A DNA stretch of 64,000 bases, taken from assembly GCF_043555885.1 (NCBI RefSeq), contig NZ_JBIGHX010000003.1, positions 558,001 through 622,000 of the forward strand, written 5' to 3'. Both the position numbers and the translations under genes were made by a program. The notes below the pieces were generated by a model, which saw only the letters and a program-made list of their open reading frames with translations, was not told the origin of the DNA and did no database searches. Shown here one piece after another: positions 28,311 to 36,670 of this stretch (positions are counted from its first letter, which is position 1; every line of letters starts with the position of its first letter). The DNA is from Pelomonas lactea. Lineage in GTDB: Bacteria; Pseudomonadota; Gammaproteobacteria; Burkholderiales; Burkholderiaceae_C.

Positions 28311-30926
28311 TCAGCGCGGCAACAGTTGCTGGCGGGGCAGCGTGAACGTGGCGGCCTGGACGGGCGCGCCGGTGCCGGGCTGGCCGCCACCCACGCTGAG
28401 GCGGTAGCTGCCGGGCATGACCTGGCGAACGCCGTCGCGGTCCACGAAGCTGAGGTCACGCGCCGACAGCCGATAGCTCAGCTCGCGCCGCTCGCCGGCC
28501 TTCAGGTGCAGGCGCTGGAAGCCGCGCAGCGCCAGCCGCGGGCTGCCGTCGAAGGCGGGCGGGGTCAGGTAGAGCTGGGCCACCTCGTCGCCGTCCCGGC
28601 TGCTGGTGTTGGTGATGGCGGTGTGCACCTGCAGCGCGATGTCCCGGCCGTCGTCGAGCACCTCGATGCGCGCCGGCTCGTAGCGGAAGCTCGAGTAGCT
28701 CAGGCCGTGGCCGAAGGGGTAGACCACCGGCTTGTCGAAGAAGCGGTAGGTGCGGCCGGCCATGCGGTAGTCGTCGAAGGGCGGCAGGTCGTCCGCGCTG
28801 CGGTAGAACGTGACCGGCAGCCGCCCCGCCGGGTTGGCGGCGCCCGACAGCACCTGCGCGATGGCCTGGCCGCCGCCTTCGCCCGGGTACCAGGCCTGCA
28901 GCACGGCCGCCGCGTGGGCATGCGCCCAGGACAGGTCCACCGCGCTGCCGCTGAGGTTCACGACCACCAGCGGCTTGCCCAGCTTCGCGGCCGCCTGCAG
29001 GTAGGCGCGCTGGTCGGCCGGCAGCTGCAGATGGGTGCGGTCCCCGCCCGAGAAGCCGTCGATCTTGACGGGCATCTCCTCGCCCTCCAGGTCCGACGTC
29101 AGACCCACGGTGGCGACGATGACGTCGGCCTCGCGCGCGGCGGCGGCCAGCTCCGCCAGCGGCTGGCGCGACACGCGCTTCCACACCATGCCGGGCGGCG
29201 CGGACACGCCCGACTCGGTCTCGAAGCGCAGCGCGACGCGCTGGCCCTGCTTGAGATCGACCCGGGTCAGGGCCACGGGCTCGGCCCACTGCGTGGCGCG
29301 GCGGGCCAGCACGACGTCGCGCGCGCCGATGCGCAGATGCCCGCGCATGCCCGCCAGGCCGAGGCGGTAGCTGCCGGTCTCGGGCGCGATGAACTGGCCG
29401 GTCCAGACGGTGCGCGTCACGTCGTCGGCCAGCGGGAAGTCGCGCGGGCGCGAGTCCAGCGCCGGCACGTCGTGGCTGGCGAAGGGGCGCGCCTCGAAGC
29501 GGCGCTGGCCGGGCGCCCGGGGCGAGCCGGCGGCGAGATTGAAGTAGCTGGCGCGCAGGCCAGGCTGGCCGTCGGGGCCGATGAAGGCGCTGGCAGGCAC
29601 GGGGTCGCCGTCGGTGATGGACGGGCCGAAGGGCAGCAGCGCTACCTGCGCGGCCGGGAACTGCTGGCGCAGCGCCTCGTGGACGGTCAGCGTCGGCCCG
29701 GTCTGCGCCGACGAGTAGTTGCCCCGCATCACGCGCCGCGCGTCGGCCAGCGGCCCGACGACGGCGATGCGCTTGGCGGCCGGCAACGGCAGCGTGCCGT
29801 CGTTCTTCAGCAGCACCAGGCTCTGCACGGCGGCCTTCAGCGCCAGCGCGCGGTGTTCGGCCGCGTTGATGACGCTGGCCGGTGGCGCCGGGCGCTCGGC
29901 CAGGCCCGGCAGGTCGCCGGTGCGCAGCCGCGCCGAGAACAGCCGCACCAGCGCCTGGTCGATGTCGGCCGCGCGCAGGTAGCCGCGCTGCAGCGCTTGA
30001 CGGTAGCGGTCGCCCAGGCCTGGCGTGTGTGACAGCGTGGCGACGTTGCACTCGTTGTCCACGCCGGCCTTCAGCGCAGCGGCGGCGCCGGCCACGGCAT
30101 CGGGCGCGACCTTGTGGTGGGCGTGGATGTCCACCACCGCATCGCAGTCCGAGACGACGTAGCCCTTGAACTGCCAGTCCTCGCGCAGCGTCTTCACCAG
30201 CAGGCTGTGGCTGGCGCAGGCAGGCTCGCCGTTGACGCGGTTGTACGCGCACATCAGGGAGCCCGCATGGGCGTCCACCATGGCCGCGCGGAAGGCGGGC
30301 AGGTAGGTGTCCTCCAGGTCCTGCAGCGACACCCACACGTCCGCCGAATGGCGCGTGGACTCCGGGCCGCTGTGCACGGCGAAATGCTTGGGGCTGGCGA
30401 TGACGCGCGGCCGCGCGGGCTCCGGGCCCTGCATGCCGCGCACGAAGGCCTTGCCCAGCTCGCCGGTCAGGAAGGGGTCTTCGCCATAGGTCTCCTGGCC
30501 ACGGCCCCAGCGCGGGTCACGAAAGATGTTGATGTTGGGCGACCAGGTGTTCAGCGCGCCGCCGATGCGGTTCGGGTTGTCCTTGCCGCGGCCCAGCGCA
30601 TGCACGGCCTGCACCTCGGCCGAGATGCCGGCCGCCACGTCCTGCATCAGCGCCGCGTCGAAGGCGGCGGCCAGGCCGATGGGCTGCGGGAAATTGGTCG
30701 TCGGCCCGGGGCCGAACGCGCCGTGCAGCGACTCCGTCCACCAGTTGTAGGCCGGGATGCCCAGCCGCGGGATGGCCGGCGCGCCGTTGAGCAGCTGTTC
30801 CACCTTCTCGTCCGGCGTGAGCCGGGCGACGATGTCGCGGGCCTGCGCGTCGACATCGGCCGCCGGGGCCGCCGCCGCCAGGCCCGCCAGCGCCACGCTG
30901 CAGCCCAGGCCGATGAGTGCTTGCAT
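28311..30926 (-). CDS. GH3 beta-xylosidase/beta-glucosidase with PA14 insert
   Basis: This 871-residue glycoside hydrolase releases terminal beta-linked sugars from oligosaccharides. A signal peptide (~1-22) sends it to the periplasm or outside. The GH3 N-terminal domain has SPNINIFRDPRWGRGQE (~127-143), KHFAVHSGPE and the nucleophile in SDCDA (Asp ~260). The second GH3 domain is interrupted by a PA14 carbohydrate-binding insert (~455-575), and a fibronectin-III-like domain ends the protein. SDCDA and the early WWTESLHG favour beta-xylosidases. ATG at 30926 begins the signal peptide; the frame stays open upstream but is not coding. It forms an operon with the downstream esterase. Confidence 0.88.
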   Translation of the reverse strand: MQALIGLGCSVALAGLAAAAPAADVDAQARDIVARLTPDEKVEQLLNGAPAIPRLGIPAYNWWTESLHGAFGPGPTTNFPQPIGLAAAFDAALMQDVAAGISAEVQAVHALGRGKDNPNRIGGALNTWSPNINIFRDPRWGRGQETYGEDPFLTGELGKAFVRGMQGPEPARPRVIASPKHFAVHSGPESTRHSADVWVSLQDLEDTYLPAFRAAMVDAHAGSLMCAYNRVNGEPACASHSLLVKTLREDWQFKGYVVSDCDAVVDIHAHHKVAPDAVAGAAAALKAGVDNECNVATLSHTPGLGDRYRQALQRGYLRAADIDQALVRLFSARLRTGDLPGLAERPAPPASVINAAEHRALALKAAVQSLVLLKNDGTLPLPAAKRIAVVGPLADARRVMRGNYSSAQTGPTLTVHEALRQQFPAAQVALLPFGPSITDGDPVPASAFIGPDGQPGLRASYFNLAAGSPRAPGQRRFEARPFASHDVPALDSRPRDFPLADDVTRTVWTGQFIAPETGSYRLGLAGMRGHLRIGARDVVLARRATQWAEPVALTRVDLKQGQRVALRFETESGVSAPPGMVWKRVSRQPLAELAAAAREADVIVATVGLTSDLEGEEMPVKIDGFSGGDRTHLQLPADQRAYLQAAAKLGKPLVVVNLSGSAVDLSWAHAHAAAVLQAWYPGEGGGQAIAQVLSGAANPAGRLPVTFYRSADDLPPFDDYRMAGRTYRFFDKPVVYPFGHGLSYSSFRYEPARIEVLDDGRDIALQVHTAITNTSSRDGDEVAQLYLTPPAFDGSPRLALRGFQRLHLKAGERRELSYRLSARDLSFVDRDGVRQVMPGSYRLSVGGGQPGTGAPVQAATFTLPRQQLLPR

Positions 30927-31113
30927 CTTCAAAGCGCGTCTCCTTGGTTTTGGCGCGCATTGTGTGGTAGCGCAACCAGGTTGGGTGGCGGCGACGTAGC
31001 TGAAGCGCCCGGCGGGCGCAAATTTCATCGATGAGGGGTTGTGAGGCGTGCGGCGACCCAGGCCGGCGGGGCTGCTCGTGGCATCGTCCGACGATGACGA
31101 CCCGGAAAGGAAA

Positions 31114-31143
31114 AACGGGCCACGTCTTGCGACGTGGCCCGTT
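31114..31143 (-). terminator. intrinsic terminator of tRNA-Pro
   Basis: A perfect 13-bp stem (arms 31114-31126 and 31131-31143, core ACGGGCCACGTC) closes a 4-nt loop. On the minus strand it is followed by TTTTTCC, giving a strong rho-independent terminator 18 bp past the CCA end of the tRNA gene. Confidence 0.9.
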
Positions 31144-31160
31144 GATCTACTTCAATAAAA

Positions 31161-31238
<78 letters not shown>

Positions 31239-31249
31239 CTGAGCCAAGC

Positions 31250-31278
31250 AGTATAACCCAGGAATTCGGGCCTTAATC
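31250..31278 (-). promoter_or_regulatory. promoter of tRNA-Pro
   Basis: On the minus strand, TATACT (plus 31250-31255) is a near-consensus -10, about 12 bp before the tRNA 5' end. A GATTAA 17 bp upstream is the best -35 candidate. The spacing fits a short 5' leader. Confidence 0.5.
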
Positions 31279-31305
31279 CAATTTAGGCCAGATTTCGTTG
31301 CTGTC

Positions 31306-31824
31306 TCAGGTGAGAAGGGTGGCGCGGATGGCGAGCAGCTCCGCGCGCACCTGCTCCAGCGATGTGATGTTCTCGACGGCCAACACCGGCAGCGTCAACG
31401 ACGCCTCCGCAGCCTTGAGGGGTTTTGCGTGAGCGGCGGGCAGACGCGCCACCGGAGCCTGCGCGAGCAGTTCGTCCGGCACCTCGAGGTCGTCGTCGCC
31501 GTCGACGTCCCCGTCCAGCGCGTGAGCGGCCTCGGCTTCGTCACGGAAGTTCTGCGCTGCAGCGGGAGGCAGGCCTTCGCTCAACTGGTTGCGCGCGCCG
31601 CTGATCGTGAAGCCCTGGTCGTAGAGCAGGTCGCGGATGCGGCGGATCAGCAGCACTTCATGGTGCTGGTAGTAGCGCCGGTTGCCACGGCGCTTCATGG
31701 GCTTGAGCTGGGTGAACTCCTGTTCCCAGTAGCGCAGCACATAGGGCTTCACGCCGCACAGCTCGCTGACCTCACCGATGGTGAAGTAACGTTTGGCGGG
31801 GATGGCGGGAAGCGCCTTTTCCAT
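31306..31824 (-). CDS. MerR-family regulator adjacent to ihfA
   Basis: This 172-residue protein has an N-terminal MerR winged helix (YFTIGEVSELCGVKPYVLRYWEQEF, ~13-37) followed by RRGNRRYYQHHEVLLIRRIRDLL. It lacks the metal-binding cysteines of MerR/ZntR and has an acidic linker and short C-terminal tail. The same regulator follows ihfA in most Burkholderiales; its target is not known. It begins 35 bp after the ihfA stop and is probably co-transcribed with pheST-ihfA. Confidence 0.88.
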   Translation of the reverse strand: MEKALPAIPAKRYFTIGEVSELCGVKPYVLRYWEQEFTQLKPMKRRGNRRYYQHHEVLLIRRIRDLLYDQGFTISGARNQLSEGLPPAAAQNFRDEAEAAHALDGDVDGDDDLEVPDELLAQAPVARLPAAHAKPLKAAEASLTLPVLAVENITSLEQVRAELLAIRATLLT

Positions 31825-31859
31825 TGCAAATCAACAAGTTCGCGAGGGGAGGACAGACT

Positions 31860-32228
31860 CTACTCGAAGTCTTCCTCGGCGGGCGCATCGCCTTGCACCT
31901 GCCCCTTGAGTTTGTGGGAGGCGTGAAAAGTCACGACGTTGCGGGCCTTGATGGGGATGGACTCGCCGGTGCGCGGGTTGCGACCCGGGCGTGGCGCCTT
32001 GCGGCGGATGTTGAAGTTCCCGAACCCCGAGAGCTTCACGTCCTGCCCCTTGACGAGGCTGTCATGCAGGATGTCGAAGAAGGCCTCGACCATGTCCTTG
32101 GACTCGCGCTTGTTCAGGCCCAGCTTGTCGAACAACAGCTCGGCGAGTTCCGCCTTGGTCAGCGTGGGCGTCTCCAGGCTGCCGATCATCACCGCCGCGG
32201 CTTGTTTCTTGACGTCGTTCGCGTCCAT
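31860..32228 (-). CDS. ihfA: integration host factor subunit alpha
   Basis: IhfA pairs with IhfB to bend DNA at specific sites, shaping promoters, recombination and chromosome structure. The protein has the IHF/HU core TKAELAELLFDKLGLNKRESKDMVEAFF and the DNA-contacting arm RPGRNPRTGESIPI, with the intercalating Pro. At 122 residues it is about 20 longer than the E. coli protein, because of an N-terminal extension before the conserved LTKAE and a short acidic tail. It sits 24 bp downstream of pheT, the standard location. Confidence 0.95.
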   Translation of the reverse strand: MDANDVKKQAAAVMIGSLETPTLTKAELAELLFDKLGLNKRESKDMVEAFFDILHDSLVKGQDVKLSGFGNFNIRRKAPRPGRNPRTGESIPIKARNVVTFHASHKLKGQVQGDAPAEEDFE

Positions 32229-32252
32229 TGCTTGATTCCTCCTCCGACGGGG

Positions 32253-34694
32253 TCAGCCGCGCAGGCGCGCGCCGACCTGCTGGCCCGCCGCGGCAACGAT
32301 GGCGGCCACGGCTGCTTCGATGCGTTCGTCGGTCAGCGTCGCGTCGTCGTCGAGCAGTTCCAGGCGCACGGCCAGGCTGCGCTCGTCGGCCTGCAGGTCG
32401 GCTGCGGCGCCAGCGGCCGGCTTGAAGACGTCGAACAGCCGCGCCGAGCGCAGCAGTGCGCCGCCGGCGGTCTTGATGCTGCCCATCAGCGCGTCGTGGC
32501 TGACGCTGTCCTTCACGACCAGCGCCAGGTCGCGCTGGACGGCCTGCTGGCGCGGCAGCGGCTGGCCCTGCGGCAGCGTGCGGGTCAGCGCGGCGTCCAG
32601 GTCCAGCTCAAAGACGACGGGCGCGCCGCCGCTGATCTCGTAGGCCTGGCGCCAGCGCGGGTGCAGTTCGCCGACGACGCCGATGACGCTGCCGTTCAGG
32701 CTCACGCGGGCGCTGCGGCCCGGGTGCAGCGCCGGGTGCTCGGCGGCGTCGAAGGTCAGCGTTTGTGGGGCGAACAGGGCTTCCAGGTCACCCTTCACGT
32801 CGAAGAAGTCGACGGCGCGGTCACGCTGGCTCCATTGCTGCTGCTCGGCCGGCCCCCAGGCGAGGCCACCCAGGCGCAGCGGCTGGGCGATCCCAGCCAC
32901 GGCCAGCGGCCCACTGGCCACCGACGCGTCGCGCTTGAACACGCGGCCCAGTTCGAATACGCGCACGCGCGTCGCGCGGCGGGCCTGGTTGTGGCGCAGC
33001 ACCTGCACGAGGCTGCCGATGAGGCTGGTGCGCATCACCGACAGCGGCGCGGCGATGGGGTTCAGCAGCTTGATCGGATCGGTGACGCCGGCCAGCTCGC
33101 GCTCCCAGCGCTCTTCCACGAAGCTGAAGTTGATCGTCTCGAAGTAGTCGCGCGCGGCCACGGCACGGCGCAGCGCGTGCTTGGCCTGGCGCGACTCCGA
33201 GCCGGTGCGGCCGACGATGGGGGCCAGCGGCGCGGTGGACGGCAGCGTGGGGTAGCCCATCACGCGAATGACTTCCTCGATGAGGTCTTCCTCGATCAGG
33301 ATGTCGAAGCGCCAGCTCGGCGGGGTCACGGTGATCACGCCGTCAGCCGCGGTGAACGGCAGGCCCAGGCGCGTGAACACCTGTTCGCAGTCGGCCTGCG
33401 TCACCGGCATGCCGATGACCTTGGCGGCGCGGGCGACACGGAGCAGAACGGGCTTGGCGACCGGTACGTTGGGCGACTGGTCGTCCATCGGGCCGACCTT
33501 GGTGTCCGGCGTGCCGCAGATGTCGAGGATGAGCTGCGTGATGCGCTCGATGTGCTCGACGGTCTGCGACGGGTCGACGCCGCGCTCGAAGCGGTGGCCG
33601 GCGTCGGTCGAGAAGTTGTAGCGCCGGCCACGGCCCATGACGGCCTCGGGCCACCAGAAGGCGGCTTCGACGTAGACGTTCTTCGTGTCGTCGGACACGG
33701 CGGTGTGGTCGCCGCCCATGATGCCGGCGAGGGACTCGACCTCGCGCGCATCGGCGATGACGCCGACCTTGTCGTCAACGGTGATGGTGTTGCCGTTCAG
33801 CAGCTTGAGCTGCTCGCCGGGCTTGCCCCAGCGCACGATGAGCTCACCGCTGATCTTGTCGAGGTCGAAGATGTGCGACGGGCGGCCGTACTCGAACATC
33901 ACGTAGTTCGAGATGTCGACCAGCGCCGTGACCGAGCGCTGGCCGCAGCGCTCCAGGCGCTGGACCATCCAGGCGGGCGTCTGCGCTTTCGTGTTGATGC
34001 CCTTGACGATGCGGCCGGAGAAACGGCCGCACAGGTCGGTGGCTTCGACGCGCACCGGCAGCTTGTCATCCAGCGTCGGCTTGATGGCCGGGAACTCGGC
34101 CTTGAGCAGCGGTGCGCCGGTCAGCGCAGCCACTTCACGCGCGACACCGAACACGCTCAGGCCGTGGCCCAGGTTGGGTGTCAGTTTCAGCGTGAACAGC
34201 GTGTCGTCGAGGTTCAGGTGCTTGCGGATGTCTTCGCCGATGACGGCGTCCGCAGCCAGCTCCAGCAGGCCGCCGTGGTCTTCGCTGAGCTTGAGCTCGC
34301 GGGCCGAGCACAGCATGCCGAAGCTCTCGACGCCGCGCAGCTTGCCGACGCCAATCTTGAATGCCTTGCCGTCTTCCCCCGGGGGCAGTTCGGCGCCGAC
34401 CGTGGCCAGCGGCACCCTGATGCCGGCGCGGGCGTTGGGCGCACCGCAGACGATTTGCAGCGCTTCGCCATTGTTGAAGGCGGGGCCGGCGTTGACCTTG
34501 CAGACGCGCAGTTTGTCGGCGTTGGGGTGCTGCTCGGCTTCGAGGATTTCGGCAACGACGATGCCGTGGAAGGGCGGTGCGACGGGGCGCAGCTCTTCGA
34601 CTTCCATGCCGGACATGGTCAGCAGCTCGGCGAGCTGTGTGGTGTTGAGCGGCGGATTGCAGAACTCGCGCAGCCAGGACTCGGGGAATTGCAT
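32253..34694 (-). CDS. pheT: phenylalanyl-tRNA synthetase beta subunit
   Basis: PheT forms the alpha2-beta2 phenylalanyl-tRNA synthetase with PheS. The 813 residues comprise an N-terminal MQFPESWLREF start, a tRNA-binding OB domain (GIVVAEILEAEQHPNADKLRV, ~44-64), B3/B4 editing, B5, the inactive catalytic-like core and a C-terminal anticodon-binding ferredoxin-like domain. Length is normal (~800). It follows pheS after 30 bp and precedes ihfA. No disruption is seen. Confidence 0.97.
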   Translation of the reverse strand: MQFPESWLREFCNPPLNTTQLAELLTMSGMEVEELRPVAPPFHGIVVAEILEAEQHPNADKLRVCKVNAGPAFNNGEALQIVCGAPNARAGIRVPLATVGAELPPGEDGKAFKIGVGKLRGVESFGMLCSARELKLSEDHGGLLELAADAVIGEDIRKHLNLDDTLFTLKLTPNLGHGLSVFGVAREVAALTGAPLLKAEFPAIKPTLDDKLPVRVEATDLCGRFSGRIVKGINTKAQTPAWMVQRLERCGQRSVTALVDISNYVMFEYGRPSHIFDLDKISGELIVRWGKPGEQLKLLNGNTITVDDKVGVIADAREVESLAGIMGGDHTAVSDDTKNVYVEAAFWWPEAVMGRGRRYNFSTDAGHRFERGVDPSQTVEHIERITQLILDICGTPDTKVGPMDDQSPNVPVAKPVLLRVARAAKVIGMPVTQADCEQVFTRLGLPFTAADGVITVTPPSWRFDILIEEDLIEEVIRVMGYPTLPSTAPLAPIVGRTGSESRQAKHALRRAVAARDYFETINFSFVEERWERELAGVTDPIKLLNPIAAPLSVMRTSLIGSLVQVLRHNQARRATRVRVFELGRVFKRDASVASGPLAVAGIAQPLRLGGLAWGPAEQQQWSQRDRAVDFFDVKGDLEALFAPQTLTFDAAEHPALHPGRSARVSLNGSVIGVVGELHPRWRQAYEISGGAPVVFELDLDAALTRTLPQGQPLPRQQAVQRDLALVVKDSVSHDALMGSIKTAGGALLRSARLFDVFKPAAGAAADLQADERSLAVRLELLDDDATLTDERIEAAVAAIVAAAGQQVGARLRG

Positions 34695-34724
34695 GGTGAC
34701 TCGTGAACTCGGTGGCTGGGCGAT

Positions 34725-35768
34725 TTACTTGAACTGCGACAGGAAGCGCAGGTCGCCGTCGAAGAAGGCGCGCAGGTCGTTGACGCCGTAGCGCAGCATG
34801 GCCAGGCGGTCGATGCCGGAGCCGAAGGCGAAGCCGATGTAGCGCTCGGGGTCCAGCCCCATGTTGCGGATGACCTGCGGATGCACCTGGCCGGAGCCGG
34901 ACACTTCCAGCCAACGGCCCTTCAGCGGGCCGCTCTCGAACATGATGTCGATCTCGGCGCTGGGCTCGGTGAACGGGAAGTAGCTGGGGCGGAAGCGCAG
35001 CTGCAGTTGGTCGGTCTCGAAGAAGGCCGTGATGAAGTTCAGGTAGACCGCCTTCAGGTCCTTGAACGAGATGTTCTCGCCCACCCACAGCCCTTCGACC
35101 TGGTGGAACATCGGCGAGTGGGTGGCGTCGCTGTCAACGCGGTAGGTGCGGCCCGGCGCGATGACGCGGATCTCGGGCATGGTCTCCTGACCGGCATAGC
35201 GCTTGGCGTGGGCCTGCGCGTAGCGGATCTGCATCGGGCTGGTGTGCGGGCGCAGGTTCAGCCAGCTGCCGTTCTCGTCCTTCATGTCGACGTAGAACGT
35301 GTCCTGCATCGAGCGGGCGGGGTGGTTCTCGGGGTTGTTCAGCGCCGAGAAGCTGTACCAGTCGGTCTCGATCTCGGGGCCGTCGGCGACGTCGAAGCCC
35401 ATCGACGCGAAGATGGCCTCGATGCGCTCCATGGCGCGCGTGATGGGATGCAGGCCGCCAGTGCCGCGCTGGCGGCCGGGCAGCGTGACGTCCAGCGCTT
35501 CGGCCTTGAGCTGCTTCTCGAGCTCGGCGGCGGCCAGCGCGTCGCGGCGGGCGGTCAGGGCGGCCTCGATGGCGACCTTGGTCTGGTTGATCTCGGCGCC
35601 GCGGGTCTTCTTCTCCTCGATGCTGAGGGCGCCCAGGCCCTTCATCAGCTCGGTCACGCGGCCGGATTTGCCGAGGAAGCGGGCCTTGGCGTTTTCCAGC
35701 TCGGCGGGCGTGGGAGCGGCGGCGAAGTCAGCCTTGGCGGACTCCAGCAATGCGTCGAGATCAGACAT
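34725..35768 (-). CDS. pheS: phenylalanyl-tRNA synthetase alpha subunit
   Basis: PheS is the catalytic subunit that charges tRNA-Phe. It has 347 residues from the ATG at 35768 (MSDLDALLE), with the N-terminal coiled coil and the class II motifs: motif 2 in HSPMFHQVEGLWV, FRPSYFPFTEPS, and motif 3 GSGIDRLAMLRYG near the C terminus. An in-frame extension upstream runs through a terminator hairpin and was rejected. No Shine-Dalgarno sequence is evident just before the ATG, because the U-rich tail of the terminator occupies that place. Confidence 0.97.
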   Translation of the reverse strand: MSDLDALLESAKADFAAAPTPAELENAKARFLGKSGRVTELMKGLGALSIEEKKTRGAEINQTKVAIEAALTARRDALAAAELEKQLKAEALDVTLPGRQRGTGGLHPITRAMERIEAIFASMGFDVADGPEIETDWYSFSALNNPENHPARSMQDTFYVDMKDENGSWLNLRPHTSPMQIRYAQAHAKRYAGQETMPEIRVIAPGRTYRVDSDATHSPMFHQVEGLWVGENISFKDLKAVYLNFITAFFETDQLQLRFRPSYFPFTEPSAEIDIMFESGPLKGRWLEVSGSGQVHPQVIRNMGLDPERYIGFAFGSGIDRLAMLRYGVNDLRAFFDGDLRFLSQFK

Positions 35769-35787
35769 TCGGAATTGAAAATGAAAA

Positions 35788-35813
35788 GGGGCCGACCCTG
35801 GTGGGCCGGCCCC
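35788..35813 (-). terminator. intrinsic terminator between rplT and pheS
   Basis: The arms 35788-35798 and 35803-35813 pair over 11 positions on the minus strand with one G-U wobble (GGGGCCGGCCC / GGGTCGGCCCC) around a 4-nt loop, followed by TTTTCATTTTC. The hairpin ends only about 20 bases before pheS. It could cut expression of pheST relative to the ribosomal-protein genes, or act as an attenuator. A second perfect hairpin (35826-35843, ATCCCGAC/GTCGGGAT) lies just upstream. Confidence 0.75.
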
Positions 35814-35852
35814 GAAAGTTTGCGTATCCCGACGAGTCGGGATGGTTCGCAA

Positions 35853-36209
35853 TCAGGCGAGCGCGGCCTTCACCTTGGCGAAGATGCTGGCGAAACCAGC
35901 CGGGTCGTTGACGGCCAGATCGGCGAGGACCTTGCGGTCGATCTCGATCTGGGCCTTCTTCAGACCCGCCACGAACTTGCTGTAGGACAGGCCCAGGCCA
36001 CGCGAGGCGGCGTTGATACGGGCGATCCACAGCTGACGGAACACGCGCTTCTTGGTGCGGCGGTCACGGTAGGCGTATTGACCCGCCTTCATCACCGCCT
36101 GCTTGGCGATGCGGAAAACGTTCTTACGACGACCGCGGAAGCCCTTGGCCAGGGCCAGGACCTTCTTGTGACGGGCGCGAGCGGTAACACCACGTTTGAC
36201 GCGAGGCAT
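35853..36209 (-). CDS. rplT: 50S ribosomal protein L20
   Basis: L20 binds 23S rRNA early in large-subunit assembly and in many bacteria represses its own operon by binding the mRNA. The 118-residue sequence (MPRVKRGVTARARHKKVL start, RGRRKNVFRIAKQAVMKA) is typical in length and composition. It follows rpmI after 26 bp. A terminator hairpin lies in the space before pheS. Confidence 0.98.
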   Translation of the reverse strand: MPRVKRGVTARARHKKVLALAKGFRGRRKNVFRIAKQAVMKAGQYAYRDRRTKKRVFRQLWIARINAASRGLGLSYSKFVAGLKKAQIEIDRKVLADLAVNDPAGFASIFAKVKAALA

Positions 36210-36235
36210 ATGTTTCTCCTTCTAGTCTTGGTGGA

Positions 36236-36439
36236 TTACAGGCCGGCGAAAGGCAACATCTGAGCCATGTGGCCCATGTTGGTTTCGTGCACGTTCACAG
36301 CGCCGCGCAGCTGACGCTTGTTCTTCGTGGTCTTCTTGGTCAGGATGTGGCGCTTGAACGCCTGACCGCGCTTGACGGTGCCACCCGGACGAACGCGAAA
36401 ACGCTTCTTCGCGCTGCTCTTGGTCTTCATCTTGGGCAT
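36236..36439 (-). CDS. rpmI: 50S ribosomal protein L35
   Basis: L35 is a small basic component of the large subunit. The 67 residues begin MPKMKTKSSAKKRFRV and are of normal length. A good ribosome-binding site (AAAAGGAG on the minus strand) precedes the ATG. The upstream spacer to infC is unusually long (231 bp) and holds two inverted repeats. Confidence 0.98.
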   Translation of the reverse strand: MPKMKTKSSAKKRFRVRPGGTVKRGQAFKRHILTKKTTKNKRQLRGAVNVHETNMGHMAQMLPFAGL

Positions 36440-36516
36440 GTGAATGCTCCTTTTAAGTGTGTCCCTGGGGCGGTGACGGTGAGCCCGTCACGCTTGTTGG
36501 CCTCAGGAGACTTGTG

Positions 36517-36544
36517 AACCGGCAGGCGACCAAACCTGCCGGTT
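36517..36544 (-). other. hairpin upstream of rpmI
   Basis: Perfect 10-bp arms AACCGGCAGG (36517-36526) and CCTGCCGGTT (36535-36544) enclose 8 nt. No U-run follows, so it is not an obvious terminator. It may help form the L20-binding fold or a processing site upstream of rpmI; this is inference from the known control of rpmI-rplT in other bacteria. Confidence 0.45.
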
Positions 36545-36551
36545 GAACTCA

Positions 36552-36664
36552 TGAGCCGCTCACAAAAACCTTCTGGCGTCGTTGGCTCGGCTCGCCGTAC
36601 TTGCGTACTGTCTTCGCCGAGCCGCCTAGCCAGAACCGCTTCGCTGGCTTTTGTGAGCGGCTCA
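36552..36664. repeat. 113-bp inverted-repeat element between infC and rpmI
   Basis: Outer arms of 16 bp are perfect (TGAGCCGCTCACAAAA at 36552-36567, complement at 36649-36664). Inside them nest TTCTGGC/GCCAGAA (36571-36577, 36629-36635) and GGCTCGGC/GCCGAGCC (36584-36591, 36616-36623). The whole can fold into one long hairpin, starting 7 bp past the infC stop. It looks like an intergenic repeat element or a strong structural barrier; the window holds no second copy. Confidence 0.55.
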
Positions 36665-36670
36665 AAAACC

